Assembly (NCBI GenBank): GCA_902702965.1
Contig: CACRXP010000001.1
Location: 2,443,261-2,507,260, forward strand
Direction: 5' to 3'
Source: Spirometra erinaceieuropaei
Lineage: Eukaryota > Platyhelminthes > Cestoda > Diphyllobothriidea > Diphyllobothriidae
Length of the DNA: 64,000 nucleotides
Shown here piece after piece: positions 13,441 to 24,660 of this stretch. The first letter of the stretch is position 1. Each line of letters begins with the position of its first letter. Both the position numbers and the translations under genes were made by a program. Below the pieces are notes generated by a model. That model saw nothing but the letters and a program-made list of their open reading frames with translations, did no database searches and was not told the origin of the DNA.

Positions 13441-14970
13441 GAGGTAAAGAACTGTGGCAATTGCAGAAGCAATCAACAAGAGATGGCTACCTACACTTCT
13501 TTGTTGGCCACTCCCTCAGTGCGCACCCACGAGGGAAAAATATCAGCCAGCAAACGATATTGCGTCAAACTACTGCATATGCCAATTTGAGCATGGTGAC
13601 AAGGATGTCCACCGTGTGACCCGCAGACTAAGAGGTGCAGAATGACAGAGGAAGTGAGAGAGAGAAAGGATCGTGATTTATCTTAAAAATTATCGTTCCA
13701 AAATTTTCTGAAAAAAAAACGGTGACTAACGCGTGAATTAGTTTTCAGTGATGGCCGACTTACACCGCATCTACCGCACCCTTTCTTATTTTACGCATCG
13801 TCGGTAAACGAGTAGTAAAACAGAAGCAGGACGACAGGCAACAGCCCAGTCCAAAGACAAGTAACACGCTTTTCGCAGGCGAACGTACGGTTCGGATCCC
13901 ATCTGAGTCAGTTTCATAGAGATCACAGTAGAAGGGAAAACTGTAGTTATAAGTCTCAGTCCTGAAAGGGCCGCATTACGCTGCCTGTTGGCAAACTTCT
14001 AAGTCAGGACTTATTCTCAAGCCTGTCTCGTTTTTCGTAATGAAAAAATGCGATGAAAGTGAGTGTCGACCTAAGGTTAGCGTCTCCTCCTCCATTCGCC
14101 AGTCCGTTGTCGGAGATGGTAAGAACATGGTATTAGGATTGAGCGCAGGTGGCCGACGCGGCTTAAGCTAGCGCATAAGCGTGCATGCTCCCTCCAGATG
14201 TGTGACACTATATGAGGGATGCGCGGATTCTGTCTGGTCCGTTCACAATCTGCTGCATCCAAAACTGATTCCCGTGCTGATTCTGCAAGTATTGTTCATA
14301 GTCCGTGTTGGGAGTACCAAAAGCAACTGAACGCATTGATGTACAATATGGCGTATGTATAACTCATCGTTCGATAATTGCCCTACATGCTAGAGTCAGG
14401 CAACCGGATGATAGACAAGACGCCGGCGAACGATCGGGCGCAAATTAACGAATCCCCTGGCGTGACTATCTTTGCAAATATACAGGGCAGACTGCACAAC
14501 GACGCAGCTCACAAATACGGGAGAATAAACGGCTACTTCGGCAACTCGACAAGTCGTTTTAAGTTGCTGGCCACGCCCTGGAGTTGGATCATAAATCTGG
14601 CTTCGCGAGCACGCAGCTATGGACGTGAACTAATAAAATGACGGGAGAAAAAGTGTTGAATTCCTAGGTCTACGACCAAGTCCATAAGCAGTCACACGGT
14701 TATACCCCCGTGTTGTCACGCCTAACGCTCATGCGCCGGATGGCGAGCCCCAGTTCCCGGTCAAAGATGCCCATGGTCACCGCAGTGTGAAACCACTGGG
14801 AGTTAGACAGCACTAACGCAATTCAGCCATCAACAAGCAACTGCCCCTCCCCCTTCTCTTCAACACCGCCAGACCTCAAACCTATCCAGTTTTTATTGTG
14901 CTTTCATGGTCACTGAAGATGGGCGCTCGTGAGGCTCCGAAAGCTCAAATAAATAAAAATTGCGATTTCG
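13441..14970 (+). repeat. GC-richer block, probably decayed mobile element
   Basis: Base composition rises here relative to the AT-rich surroundings, and short open frames lie on both strands without family resemblance. The block ends at 14913-14970 with CTGAAGATGG, GGCTCCGAAAGCTC, an AATAAATAAA tract and AATTGCGATTTCGGCGATTG. A shorter relative of that last phrase (AATTGCGACTTTTGCAAG, then TTCAT) occurs at about 36782-36803, which suggests a shared repeat family. I cannot name the family. Confidence 0.35.
14913..14946 (+). ncRNA. Hammerhead-like motif (degenerate)
   Basis: CTGAAGA at 14913-14919 fits the CUGANGA box. It is followed by an imperfect stem II candidate (GG...CC ends), then GAAA at 14939-14942 and GCTC, which fits a short AGCT stem III with cleavage after C. 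Pairing in stem II is weak (G-C, G-C, G-U, then two mismatches). It fits the compact motifs known in Penelope-like elements, but activity is doubtful. Confidence 0.35.
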
Positions 14971-17900
14971 GCGATTGCAGGTTCATTTCCTGTGGAACAA
15001 GAGCCGAAGACCAGCGCATCCGTCTCAGGTAGTAAATTTAAGAATATTTTTAGATTCCAAGACGGTACCTGTGGTTTCTCTAAGTGGACAGGTGGTGTTT
15101 TAATTTTACCTAAAAAATCTCAACTACTTTACTACAAGGAAAAAGCATAAAATCCTTCGGGAAAGTTGTTTTGCAAAATATCGCCTCAAATGTTATGTGA
15201 AATGCTTAGAAATTATGTTTAGAACTCTAATGCTAATGCAAGGAGAATTTCCGTCATAAACATCGGAATGAGTGAAAAGAAAAACATTCACCGCTTAGAT
15301 CTCCTGTTAGTTTCCCTTTACTTGCCGTCATTTTTCTCCAAAATAAACTATTTTATTGTCGGCATCTTCTATTTCTTATTCCTACGCTAGTCAAGGATAT
15401 CTGTAAAAATAAACGGGGAAAGTTTCTCGGCATATAACCCCTTTCAGTCCCATTGTTTCAAGTTCACACTTGTGTTTTACAGGTCATACATTTAATTCAT
15501 CAGACCGACTATATGTTAGCTTCATTGTCAACTTTTCATCGGAATCACTGTCGCACTCTATTTTTATGCTCAAATCGAAAAGATTATAAAAGGGTTTGTC
15601 GAGAGCGGATTATGGTCAGAACATAAGATAAGAAAAATATCACGGAAGAACAGTGACAAACTCGTGCTTGTTGAAAAATTCGAGAAGGGAAAACCGCACA
15701 GACAGCAAAATGAACGCGGCTAAAGGCGGAAATGGCATACGGAATAAAACTGCACAAATTTGTATTTGTTCTTGAGCTAGAAAGTTTTTTTTCAGAGAAA
15801 ATTCGCTAGAAGTAATTTTTCAGATTGCTCGGCAAATCTTAGGGATTTTTTGAGCCGAACTTCATTTTCTCCAACAAAATGCCTCTCATGCCCACAGAAC
15901 CGCGATCGGAGGCCAGTAACAAAGTCATAAATTGGCAGGAATTCACCATACCTCAGGCTGATGAAGCAACAAGGCGTCCAATCAAAAATGTTGCTGGCAC
16001 TCCACTGCTAATTAACTCAGCTGTCGGAGGTTTGGCGCATCCCTGATGTGAAGCTTAATAAATGTGCAGAAACTGATTTGTTGAGAAAACAAAATCTTAA
16101 GCTTTCAATATGTATACTAGTAACCCCATAGGAAGTCTTCTTGATTAAATTACCTCTTTGGTTGATTGCAAAGATGGTACAAGTTGTTTCGCTTAATTTG
16201 AAGATTGGACTTCAAAGGGTTGAATCGAAAACTCCGCGCCATGCAGTTTATTTTTGTAGGGATCAGAAACACCTTCCATGAAATGCTGGGCCATTACTGT
16301 ATCGAAACCCACATGCCGAATGTTGGCAAGCCAAAGAACCTAAAATCCCTTAAGTTCCGTTTCAAAATCGTATATCATCGGCAAATATGCAGACATAAAA
16401 GCTGGTACTTATGTCGCGCTTTTAGTAGAACGACTTCATGTAGATTTGTATGCTACTGATTGCCTACCAATTATTTTTGAGTGTTTAATAATCAACCCAC
16501 ACAATTCGATGATCTGGATCAACTATTGACAACAAATTTTGAAAAGAACCTAAAGGTGATTTTATACTCGACAATGGTTCCAAGATGGCTGATAACGTAT
16601 TAAAAAGACCACTAAAATCCCAATAAAACCCTCGAGCAAACATTGTGGCAAACATCAAACTGCGATTATTGGGACTCGCTTATTAGCCGATCACTTGCAG
16701 CTACAGCAGGCCCTGGCTTGGGATTTTAAACGGATGTGAGAGTTCGTAGATAGTTCTTGTGTCGTTAATATGGTAATTCGTCTGTCAGTCGGATAACCTA
16801 AATCGTGAAAACACGCGACATTATTGAACAGAAGCATCGACCGTCGGGAGACCATTATACACCTAATTTGGCAGATTCCCCTTGAATCTGTTATAACGAA
16901 TTGCAACAAACTTATTTAACGGATGCTAGCGCATCCAGCCATTTTGACTCAGTTTTACACGTCCGCGCACCTAAAGAGTCGTTCACACCTGCAATCATGC
17001 GATAGCTACTGGTGTTCGCTTTCTAGTCGTTGCTTATCTCCAGTTACCTGCCGGTGTTGATGGGTTTATTGATACTCCCCGAACAGCTCGGCTCTAGCTT
17101 ATGCTTACAGAAGTGGTACACGTCCGGACACTCTCCGCGAGCCTAATTAATTTCCACAGACAACGTTTAAGTACTTATTAGAAATGGGGGAAAATAAATG
17201 ATCTTTTTGGTAGACTTCGGATCAAAAACCCATCCTCCAGGCAGCTAGCAACCCATGCGAATTATACCTCTAGCGTAACGGTCTCTATGGACCGGACAAT
17301 TCGGCCGGATCTGGTCGTGTGAGTTACAACTTAAGAGCTCTCAATAATTAACGTTATTTTTTAAGAATTCGGGATCGAAAAAATTATCCGGTCTCTTTTG
17401 CTTTCTTGTATAGATTCAAGTGCAGTAAATGTTGTGAATGATCTGACGCGTTTCTTTCCCACTGTTTGTTACCGGTTATATACACATGAAATTTGATCAG
17501 CATGACAGTGGGGCTGAAAAATCCAAAGATGTTCTTGATGCGTCGAATTGTTTGTTAACATTTGTTTATGGTGTGATTGTGTCTATTGTCGCGTTTTCAT
17601 AATTTCCGTTTTATGAAATGGCATAGGCTTTAATGCGTTTACAGCAGAAATCAGTGATACTGTTATTCAAACTTCTTACCTTTCGTTTCAACGCGCCGTT
17701 TGAACGCGCCAATAGACTACTTTTGGCTTTTGGCTGATCAGTGCTTCTTGTGAAATCTCAGTAACGGATTCGTGTTCGTCCTTTTCCTGAGCACTTGGGT
17801 TATGGATTCCTACAACTTTTACTGCATTTAAAATGACCCTATAGTCGCTCCCGACCTCTTACATCTTCGATTTCATCAGCGATTTCTAGAGGGACGACTG

Positions 17901-19097
17901 CAGTAGGCCTACAGACATGGTAATTTGCTATAAATCTGGAACAGCAATCTTCTAAGTCCCGTGGACAAGCATGCAAGATAGTGATTTCGTAAAGCAACTG
18001 GTTCAGCGTCCTACCACTCAGAGCAGATGCTTGAAGTCTAATGTGTGCTTATTATAAAATCCCGAATCAATTTACATATCACAACACGACCAGATTTCTG
18101 CTAACACAAAGATCAACGCCATCTATGTGGCACTTTCTACCAGTTGTTATCAACAATGTTAGTTTGCTATGACTAGACACTCTGTATCTATCAAAGCGCC
18201 TAGAGGAAACGCCGTCGACAGAAACGCACTGCTTGATTTCTTGGTTGCTAGCTCACACTCAAATAATTGTAAGCCTCGTGTTCCTGATTCGTATCCGATA
18301 AAATAAGACGAGGTCACAGTAACAGATTCCCCGGCCAAACACCGACATCTCCTCAGTACTTGCCATAGATCCCTGTCAATCGCTGCAAAATAAGTAGGGA
18401 TGTAGAAGTATCAGCTGCGACACCGTGAACTGCCCGTGCGTTGCACTTAAGTAGTCTCCTGGAATTATGCTTCTGAACTTAGACGACCAGTCGAACGTGC
18501 TGCCTAACCGATCAGCTCTGTAAAACCGAAGATATCTCCCATCAGGCGGGAGCTAGGGAAAGTACTTAGCACATCTTTCATTTACGCGAGACAGAATTTC
18601 CTCCATTTCCAATATTTACGTTTTTATTAAAGCAGAAAGAACGAAATATCTGGGAACGGGGGAGTTGTCTTTATTTTGTCTTTTTCTCATGGTGTACTCT
18701 TTATGGTAAACAGTCAAGAATCCGAATAATTTTATCCTGGAAGTTACAGCTTAACATAGTACAATATTTCAATATAATACTTAAAATACGTTTTAAACCT
18801 AAACATGGCAGAGCATTACTAACTGAGGATGTTCTGTTTGGAGAAGTCACGTTCGCGAACGTACAGTTTTTGATGGTTCATCCTCTGACCTCTACAGCGA
18901 TATAAGATGGGATAAAGCAGTGGAAGTTAAAACAGCCAATGAACAGTGCTAATAGGGGAGAGGGTTGAGAGCGTTCATACAGGTCGATTATGATTGTGGC
19001 CTGGGGTGAGGAGAGTATGGCGGTGAATTTTGCCTAAACTTTGTCGCTGTAGCGCGACGTGGTAGGATGCCGGAAAGAAAATGCTGGGCTCATCTTA
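14971..19097. other. Gene-free stretch
   Basis: I see no gene. A perfect 14-bp palindrome ACGTTCGCGAACGT lies at about 18847-18860, and a short duplicated ACGCGCC word at about 17690-17711. The segment from 18840 to 19097 lies downstream (minus sense) of a Penelope fragment and may be its 3' flank. Confidence 0.5.
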
Positions 19098-19745
19098 GCA
19101 CAGGGTAGCTTAAGCTCCTGTTTGAACGCCTTCTGCGAGCACAGAGTTTGGGTTGGCTAACAATATATCAACTGCCGCTAGGGCAGGAACTTGGAGTATC
19201 TCGCCGGCACTTTACCGATGGTTCGAAATGCTTGGTTGACGTCTACCTCGTAGCCGCTATCAATCAAATTATCCACACTTTTATTAAAGATAGGCTTTTT
19301 CATGCGTAGGTTTACCCAGTCAGGATGGTGCTCTCGCATGCGCTTGGACGAATGCTTAGTTGTCCAACCAGTATACCCTGTACACAGGAGCAATTGAAGG
19401 CGTTTCTGCACATTGAAGAAGTCAGACAGTGCACCTTTTGTAACTTTTAAGACAAAGAATCAGAGCGCTTGAGAGAATGAGTCCTAATTTGGCAACCGGG
19501 TGTCTGCAAGCCATAGCATAGTTTAAAAATTGCTGCAGAAGTTCGCTTACCGGGCCCCGTGAATTGGCAGTGAGAGAAGTAAGTCCTTCCTCGTAACTGT
19601 TGGCGCGTGTTTTTCGGAGGACCTTCTTCCATACATTTCAGGATAAACTTATCCGAAAAGTCATTTACTCGCAGAGTGTTTCGTATAGAGACGAGTTCGA
19701 TTTCCAGCGCATCCAGAGAGTATCTGGCTGAGCTAGGAAAACTTA
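19098..19745 (-). mobile_element. Penelope-like element, C-terminal GIY-YIG fragment (dead)
   Basis: Penelope-like elements are retroelements whose single protein joins a reverse transcriptase to a C-terminal GIY-YIG endonuclease. Read on the minus strand, the fragment begins with the linker (DALEIELVSIRNTLRVNDFS, then DKFILKCMEEG). It continues through KDLLLSLPIHG-like and CSC segments, then GYTGWTTKHSSKRMREHHPD for the endonuclease core, and SGYEVDVNQAFRTIGKVPAR. It ends with TLCSQKAFKQELKLPC. The canonical core YIGRT appears as YTGWT, so the catalytic region is altered. At least three frame changes are needed to follow it, so it is a pseudogene. No reverse transcriptase part precedes it. 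It complements the other Penelope copy (37755-39200), which has the transcriptase but no endonuclease. Confidence 0.75.
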
Positions 19746-20390
19746 GAATTCACTGAAAGAATACTTTTTGGCGAGATATTACAATCCTGTTAAACGATGC
19801 GTGACAGATCTTCGACACTGGGCCGATAGAAAACTTCAAGAAGAACAAGTTGAGTTACGTAACACTTTTGTCACTTAAGCTCAAATAATTGGAAGTGGTT
19901 TTCCAAGGTTCAACATTATTTTAATAGCATATAAGTCCGGTTTCGGAAGGTCCTGTTGTGCAGATGAGTTAAAGTAATGAAGGAGGTTTTGGCTTGGTTT
20001 GGGGTTTTGATCCTTGGGCCACAGATTGACAGTTGCCTTCCTCGGCGTTGTACTCATACTAACTCGAACCTCTTCCTCATGATATAGCTTACGGAGCCTC
20101 GTCTCTCTCATTTCACATGAAATCTTTATATTAGCTCTAATAGAGTTTTTAATGGAATACAGCCGAAAACGTTTAATGTCCCGTATTCCTTCGTAAAGCC
20201 CTAGTAAAGGACTAACTAGAATGCTTTGAATAAGTTTGCATTTCTATGGCTATTTATACATTCCAGTAGGTCCAGAATTAGCAATTCGTGCAACAGATGA
20301 AGATATGAACGACGGCGAGTTCATTACTTTAAATTTTATCTAAAGAGGCTATCCCTGAGTCATCTGAAACTGACAAATTAATGGCAGTGG
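19746..20390. other. Stretch without supported gene
   Basis: A minus-strand frame of 76 residues (19881-20111), rich in charged residues, lies just upstream of the Penelope fragment. I do not recognise it as part of that element. Nothing else is seen. Confidence 0.4.
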
Positions 20391-20665
20391 ATGCTCACCG
20401 ATCGTTCATACGGAACTCACTCATCCTGTTGTGCCTTACGGGCTCTTCCTCGAGCCCAAGCAACAGCCGCGCCGCGGCGCATGACATAGGCCGTATGCTA
20501 TTACCGACAACGACAAGGGAGAATAGAATGGCCATTTCTGGCTTATTAACCGTCGTCAGCCAGTCGTAACCACTCCCGAATTTTGGAACACCTGGAGCTC
20601 GAACTCGTGACCTGTTAGTCAGAAGTTCACCGCATCTAACCACTGGGCCACGAGCTCGTTGTCCT
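20391..20665 (-). repeat. SINE-A, near-complete minus copy
   Basis: On the minus strand this runs from a tRNA-like head (TGGCCCAGTGGTTAGATGCG as A-box region, GGTCACGAGTTCGAGCTCC as B-box region) through TTACGACTGGCTGACGACGG, AATAAGCCAGAAATGGCCAT and TAGCATACGGCCTATGTCAT. It ends at GATCGGTGAGC. It is the longest copy in the window and best defines the family: about 275 bases with a head resembling a tRNA and an unrelated body. Confidence 0.8.
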
Positions 20666-20790
20666 GCCTATATCATGCACAGCTGTGCGGCTACTGGTTG
20701 AGCTCGAGAGAGCTGGTAAGGCACAACGGAATGGCTGAGTTCGTGAGAACGTTTGGTGAGCTCCCCCTTTCATTGTATATTTTCGGTCGA
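20663..20790 (+). repeat. SINE-A 3' body fragment, plus strand
   Basis: GTCCTGCCTATATCATGC, GCTGTGCGGCTACT, GAGCTCGAGAGAGC and TTTGGTGAGC are the plus-sense version of the body at 20391-20530. It directly abuts the minus copy. The following CCCCTTTCATTGTATAT resembles the text before the copy at 9250 (CTACCATTGTATATACT). Confidence 0.65.
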
Positions 20791-20804
20791 AACCGACTGG
20801 AAAA

Positions 20805-20970
20805 CGGACCCGTGGTCCAGTGGTTAGAGGCGTTGGACTTCTAACTAACAGGTCGCGAGTTCGAGCTCCGGGTGTTTCACACTTCGGGGCTGGTTACGAC
20901 TGACTGACGACGACTAATAAGACAGAAATGGCCATTACAGTCCGCCTTGTCTTTGTCATGAATGACGTAC
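20805..20970 (+). repeat. SINE-A head and body, plus strand
   Basis: The tRNA-like head is clear. TGGTCCAGTGGTTAGAGGCG lies at about 20813-20832, and GGTCGCGAGTTCGAGCTCC at 20851-20869; these match pol III A and B boxes in position and spacing. The body follows (CACACTTCGGGGCTGGTTAC, then AGAAATGGCCATTACAGTCC and CTTGTCTTTGTC). The 3' body is missing. Confidence 0.8.
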
Positions 20971-21063
20971 CACTATCCAATTATCCAAACAGATCTTCTT
21001 TGGCTAAAATGGATTTAGCTTGACAATACTTTTCACTATCGATACAAATAATCAAAAGAGCAG

Positions 21064-21503
21064 AAAAGGCGATCTCGGGAACCATAGTTTTACTGTTCTG
21101 ACGTTTCATAAGCATACACGCCTCCATCGTTGGAGGTGAGTGTGGTATCGCGCCTCAAAGTATTTATAGGTGGGCGACANNNNNNNNNNNNNNNNNNNNN
21201 NNNNNNNNNNNNNNNNNNNNNNNNNNNNNNNNNNNNNNNNNNNNNNNNNNNNNNNNNNNNNNNNNNNNNNNNNNNNNNNNNNNNNNNNNNNNNNNNNNNN
21301 NNNNNNNNNNNNNNNNNNNNNNNNNNNNNNNNNNNNNNNNNNNNNNNNNNNNNNNNNNNNNNNNNNNNNNNNNNNNNNNNNNNNNNNNNNNNNNNNNNNN
21401 NNNNTACTGTGAGGCGCGATACCACACTCACCTCCAACGATGGAAGCTTGTATGCATTTGAAACGTCAGTACAGTAAAGCTATGGTTCCCGAGATCGCCT
21501 TTT
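21064..21503. repeat. Inverted repeat flanking an assembly gap
   Basis: The left arm (about 21064-21157) and right arm (about 21409-21503) are imperfect reverse complements over roughly 95 bases. Both contain GAGGCGCGATACCACACTCA (in one sense or the other) and GGCGATCTCGGGAACCATAG. The interior is 225 unknown bases (21180-21404). A GAAACGTCAG word lies in each arm, recalling the ribozyme-bearing repeats elsewhere in the window, but no intact core is visible. It could be inverted terminal repeats of a Penelope-type or DNA element, or a collapsed palindrome. The gap itself may result from the hairpin. Confidence 0.7.
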
Positions 21504-22515
21504 CATCTCATTTATGTCCGGCGAAGCGCATCTTCGCTTCCATTAGAAATAAGCATATAAATATCGCTCGTCGTTTCATTTACCAGAATTACTGGCTCCT
21601 CAGTGGTTCCTTACGGCATTTTCGGGACAATAGCCGCATTCGCTGTCTGGCTTGATTAGTCAGCATTTTGTTAGATATTAGATAAGGCAAGAGGTGTTCG
21701 CACATTCCTCAAAACCCATAGGTATATCAAAGCTCTCATGGTCTTTGTTTTTTTCGAATAACTTTTTACGAAGGCTGCTTAAAGGAAGCCAATTCTCGCT
21801 CATCAGTAACGGCCTCATCTTCCTATGCAAAACTAAGCAACAGGCCTCCTGGCTGGCAGTAAAGAACTTGGTTCCTTCATAATGGACGGTATGCGCTTTT
21901 GTGTTTTTGTCTCGGTATTGTAAATTGGTACTTTCTAAAGACTGGACTATCTAATTCAGCTTTACCGGAGAGATTAAACAGGGGAACTGGCTCAAAACGG
22001 ATAGAAATACCTTCACCTCTGAATAGTTGTCTTGTCAACTTTTCTTATAAGAGTTCTCACACTGATTTTCTTGTATCAGTTTCGTTACGTAGCCTGGCAG
22101 TCTTAAATTGCAAGTTCAGTTAACTATTATCATCGTATAACCCACTTCCTGCAAACAGTTCGGGGGAAACTGTACTTAAACTAGATCGTCGCATGTTTCG
22201 CCATTGTTTCCGGACCTTCTAAAAGGTTTCACTCACACGTGCTTTGATAGTAAGAGTCCTCGGACGGACAGCATTGTCAGCTGTCATTTCTTAGTTGTTT
22301 TATCTTCTTCTGTCAATGCAATTGCAGTCGTTGGAAGCCCTACTTCGACAGTCTTCTGGGCATGACATCGTTTGAAATTTCATGGCATCGAATTTGTCAA
22401 TGACCAACACAAACTACACTGAAAGACATTTTGCAATTTTGTTATCTGCCTACACCCAATCCCGTCTAGGGGCAAGCATGCTCTGAGACTGAACATGAGC
22501 GTGAATGAGATACAA
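21504..22515. other. Stretch without supported gene
   Basis: Several short open frames of 60 to 74 codons occur here, none like a known protein and none with splice support. Confidence 0.45.
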
Positions 22516-22585
22516 TCACTGAAACGATCGCCTGACGTTTCGGATTCATGCTCGAACCCATCCTCATCAGATGTCCGAGATTGGG
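22516..22585 (-). ncRNA. Hammerhead-ribozyme-like motif (Penelope type)
   Basis: Read on the minus strand, CTGATGA (22564-22570) is followed by a stem candidate in which GGGTTC pairs with GAATCC (one G-U pair) around a 6-base loop. GAAA and CGTC then follow (22534-22541), with predicted cleavage after the C and the sequence AGGCG next. The conserved core boxes are all intact. There is an extra GGA between CTGATGA and the stem, and I find no good stem I partner for AGGCG (CGCCT is expected, GGACAT is present). The motif is therefore probably a decayed copy. Compact hammerheads of this kind are known in terminal repeats of Penelope-like elements. Confidence 0.55.
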
Positions 22586-23664
22586 AATGGGCATCAACTC
22601 CCTAATGTTCAGGTGGTAGGAGCGCATTTGACATGACCCACAGATGTAGACCGAGTATATGAAATTCAAGCATCCAAAGATCTGGGAACCAATAAAAATT
22701 GATGCCTAAGTGGTGAACAACCTCTTGTTTCTTATACACTGGACAGGCATTTTTTTACAGACCTAGTATTCATCGTAGCCCTATTTCTCTGAGTATGAAA
22801 AATATAAAGGGAGACAACCTTGCAAACCCCAAAGTACAATAGCCCTTATGACCGCACGGCATCGCCAAAACCGAAGAGACCGAAGTCACGCTTTTAAATA
22901 TGGCAGCGCGTACGTGATGAATGTTTGTGACTTTCTAGGATTAAATAAATCTGGTGCTCCGGTTCACTCTACATATGCGCAAAAAGATTTCTTTACCTGA
23001 CTGTGAACAGATATGTGCCACCTGCCAAATGAGAGGACGCAAGTCAACGGAACGCGGAATATATGCACCAAAGTAGACCTCGAGGTGCTTACTCAAAGAA
23101 AAATATCCTATGAAAGAGACAACCCAACGGATTGTTTTGGAGTGCCATTTTACGTTTATCAGCATGCGGAATTATACTGTCATTTAATCTTCTAGCTTAA
23201 AGGCAAAGCAGTCGCCAGGCAAACATTATTCATTACTAGTATTTTCTGCATGCATTCCCGCGTCTATAAGCGCACGGCGCCACTTAATAAGACGGCTGCA
23301 TGAACTTTAACGCATATCCCTATTTAAGAAACAATGTCTTCCTGAGAAACAAGTAGAAGGGAGGAGAACGTTATCGATCTAAATGGGTTTTACAAATCTC
23401 CAATAATTTGGGAAAAGGAATACACCCCTCGGTGGGTCTCATCTTCACCAGAGGAAACGCTGCAAATTTATGTTCCTGAAGCAATCCGATGCAGTTATCC
23501 GCGTTTGACTCAAGAATCCAGTGAGTAGACTGGTTATGTAATAATTAGCAGTAGCCTTCCGATCCTGCTTCGGTCGCTTTCAATCAGTTTTAACACCAGG
23601 CTCAGGTCTGTGGGCAGAAGATGGTGTGATAAATGCAGCCCAAGCCCACTGTCACTACTGACTA
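22586..23664. other. Stretch without supported gene
   Basis: No gene or clear repeat recognised up to the TA that marks the target site of the foldback element. Confidence 0.5.
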
Positions 23665-24660
23665 CAGTGCGTGACCTATCTCATGAAATATTGGCTGAAA
23701 TTCTGAAATGCGTTTTCGATTAGGAAGGATTACTTGGTCGTGGTTGTGATACTGATTATCATAAGACATACTCTTATAACATTTTGGACTCGACAGAATG
23801 TCGGCTTTTAAAAGCACTTCTTTTCAATCTCCTGTAGAAAGCGTGCTCGGTAAACAAATGACCACATAAGTAGCATGCATTTTTCTCATTGATTTTCGAT
23901 AATCTTTGAAATTCAAATATATTTGATAGAAACCACAAACAAAAATGTGCTTTCTTTTAGTCAATCAGTAGAAAATCACGTCTTCTTTATATTTTATACT
24001 TAAGGAAGGAGTATAATTAGGTTTTAAAGAAGTTTTCTAATTGCCGAAGAGTTTGGAGCCTGATCATTCGTTGCATTAGCACTTAGTGATTATACTCTAC
24101 AAGGTGCATGTGTTCCGCGTAAAGAAAATCCCATATTTTTCTATGTTATTAAATAAATATCATATAGGGTCCATAAAATTTTGCAATGGATGCGGACCAT
24201 GTTGTACATTTCATGAGGAGAAGTGGTAAACGGCCAGGTACGATGCTATGTGAATGGACATATCGGGGTCTTAAAAAGTCTCGTAATAAGAAACTTTTTA
24301 AAACCTAATTATGCTAATTCCTTAAGTATAAAATATAAAGAAGACGTGATTTTCTACTGATTGACTAAAAGAAAGCACATTTTTGTTTGTGGTTTCTATC
24401 AAATATATTTGAATTTCAAAGACCATCGAAAATCAATGGGAAAAATGCATGCTACTTATGTTGTCATTTGTTTACTGAGCATGCTTTCTACAGGAGATTG
24501 AAAAGAAGTGCTTTTAAAAGCCGATATTCTTTCAAGTCCAAAATGCTATAAGAGTATGCCTTAAGATAATCAGTATCACAACCGCGACCAAGTAATCCTT
24601 CCTAATCGAAAACGCATTTCAGAATTCCAGCCAACATTTCATGAGATAAGTCACGCACTG
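23665..24660. mobile_element. Foldback transposon-like element, TA target site
   Basis: Two arms of about 370 bases (23665-24033 and 24290-24660) are near-perfect reverse complements separated by a spacer of about 256 bases. The ends read CAGTGCGTGAC going inward from each side. Each is flanked by the dinucleotide TA (23663-23664 and 24661-24662). CAGTG-type ends plus a TA duplication are typical of Tc1/mariner-superfamily elements, so this looks like a non-autonomous foldback member. Neither arm nor spacer encodes a transposase. Arm mismatches are few, which suggests recent insertion or gene conversion. Confidence 0.8.

Noticed and set aside
18847..18860. Perfect palindrome ACGTTCGCGAACGT
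   Set aside because: One 14-bp palindrome in 64 kb without neighbouring regulatory features is not enough to call a site.
21090..21477. Open frames across the N run
   Set aside because: Artefacts of unknown bases; only the flanking inverted repeat is real.
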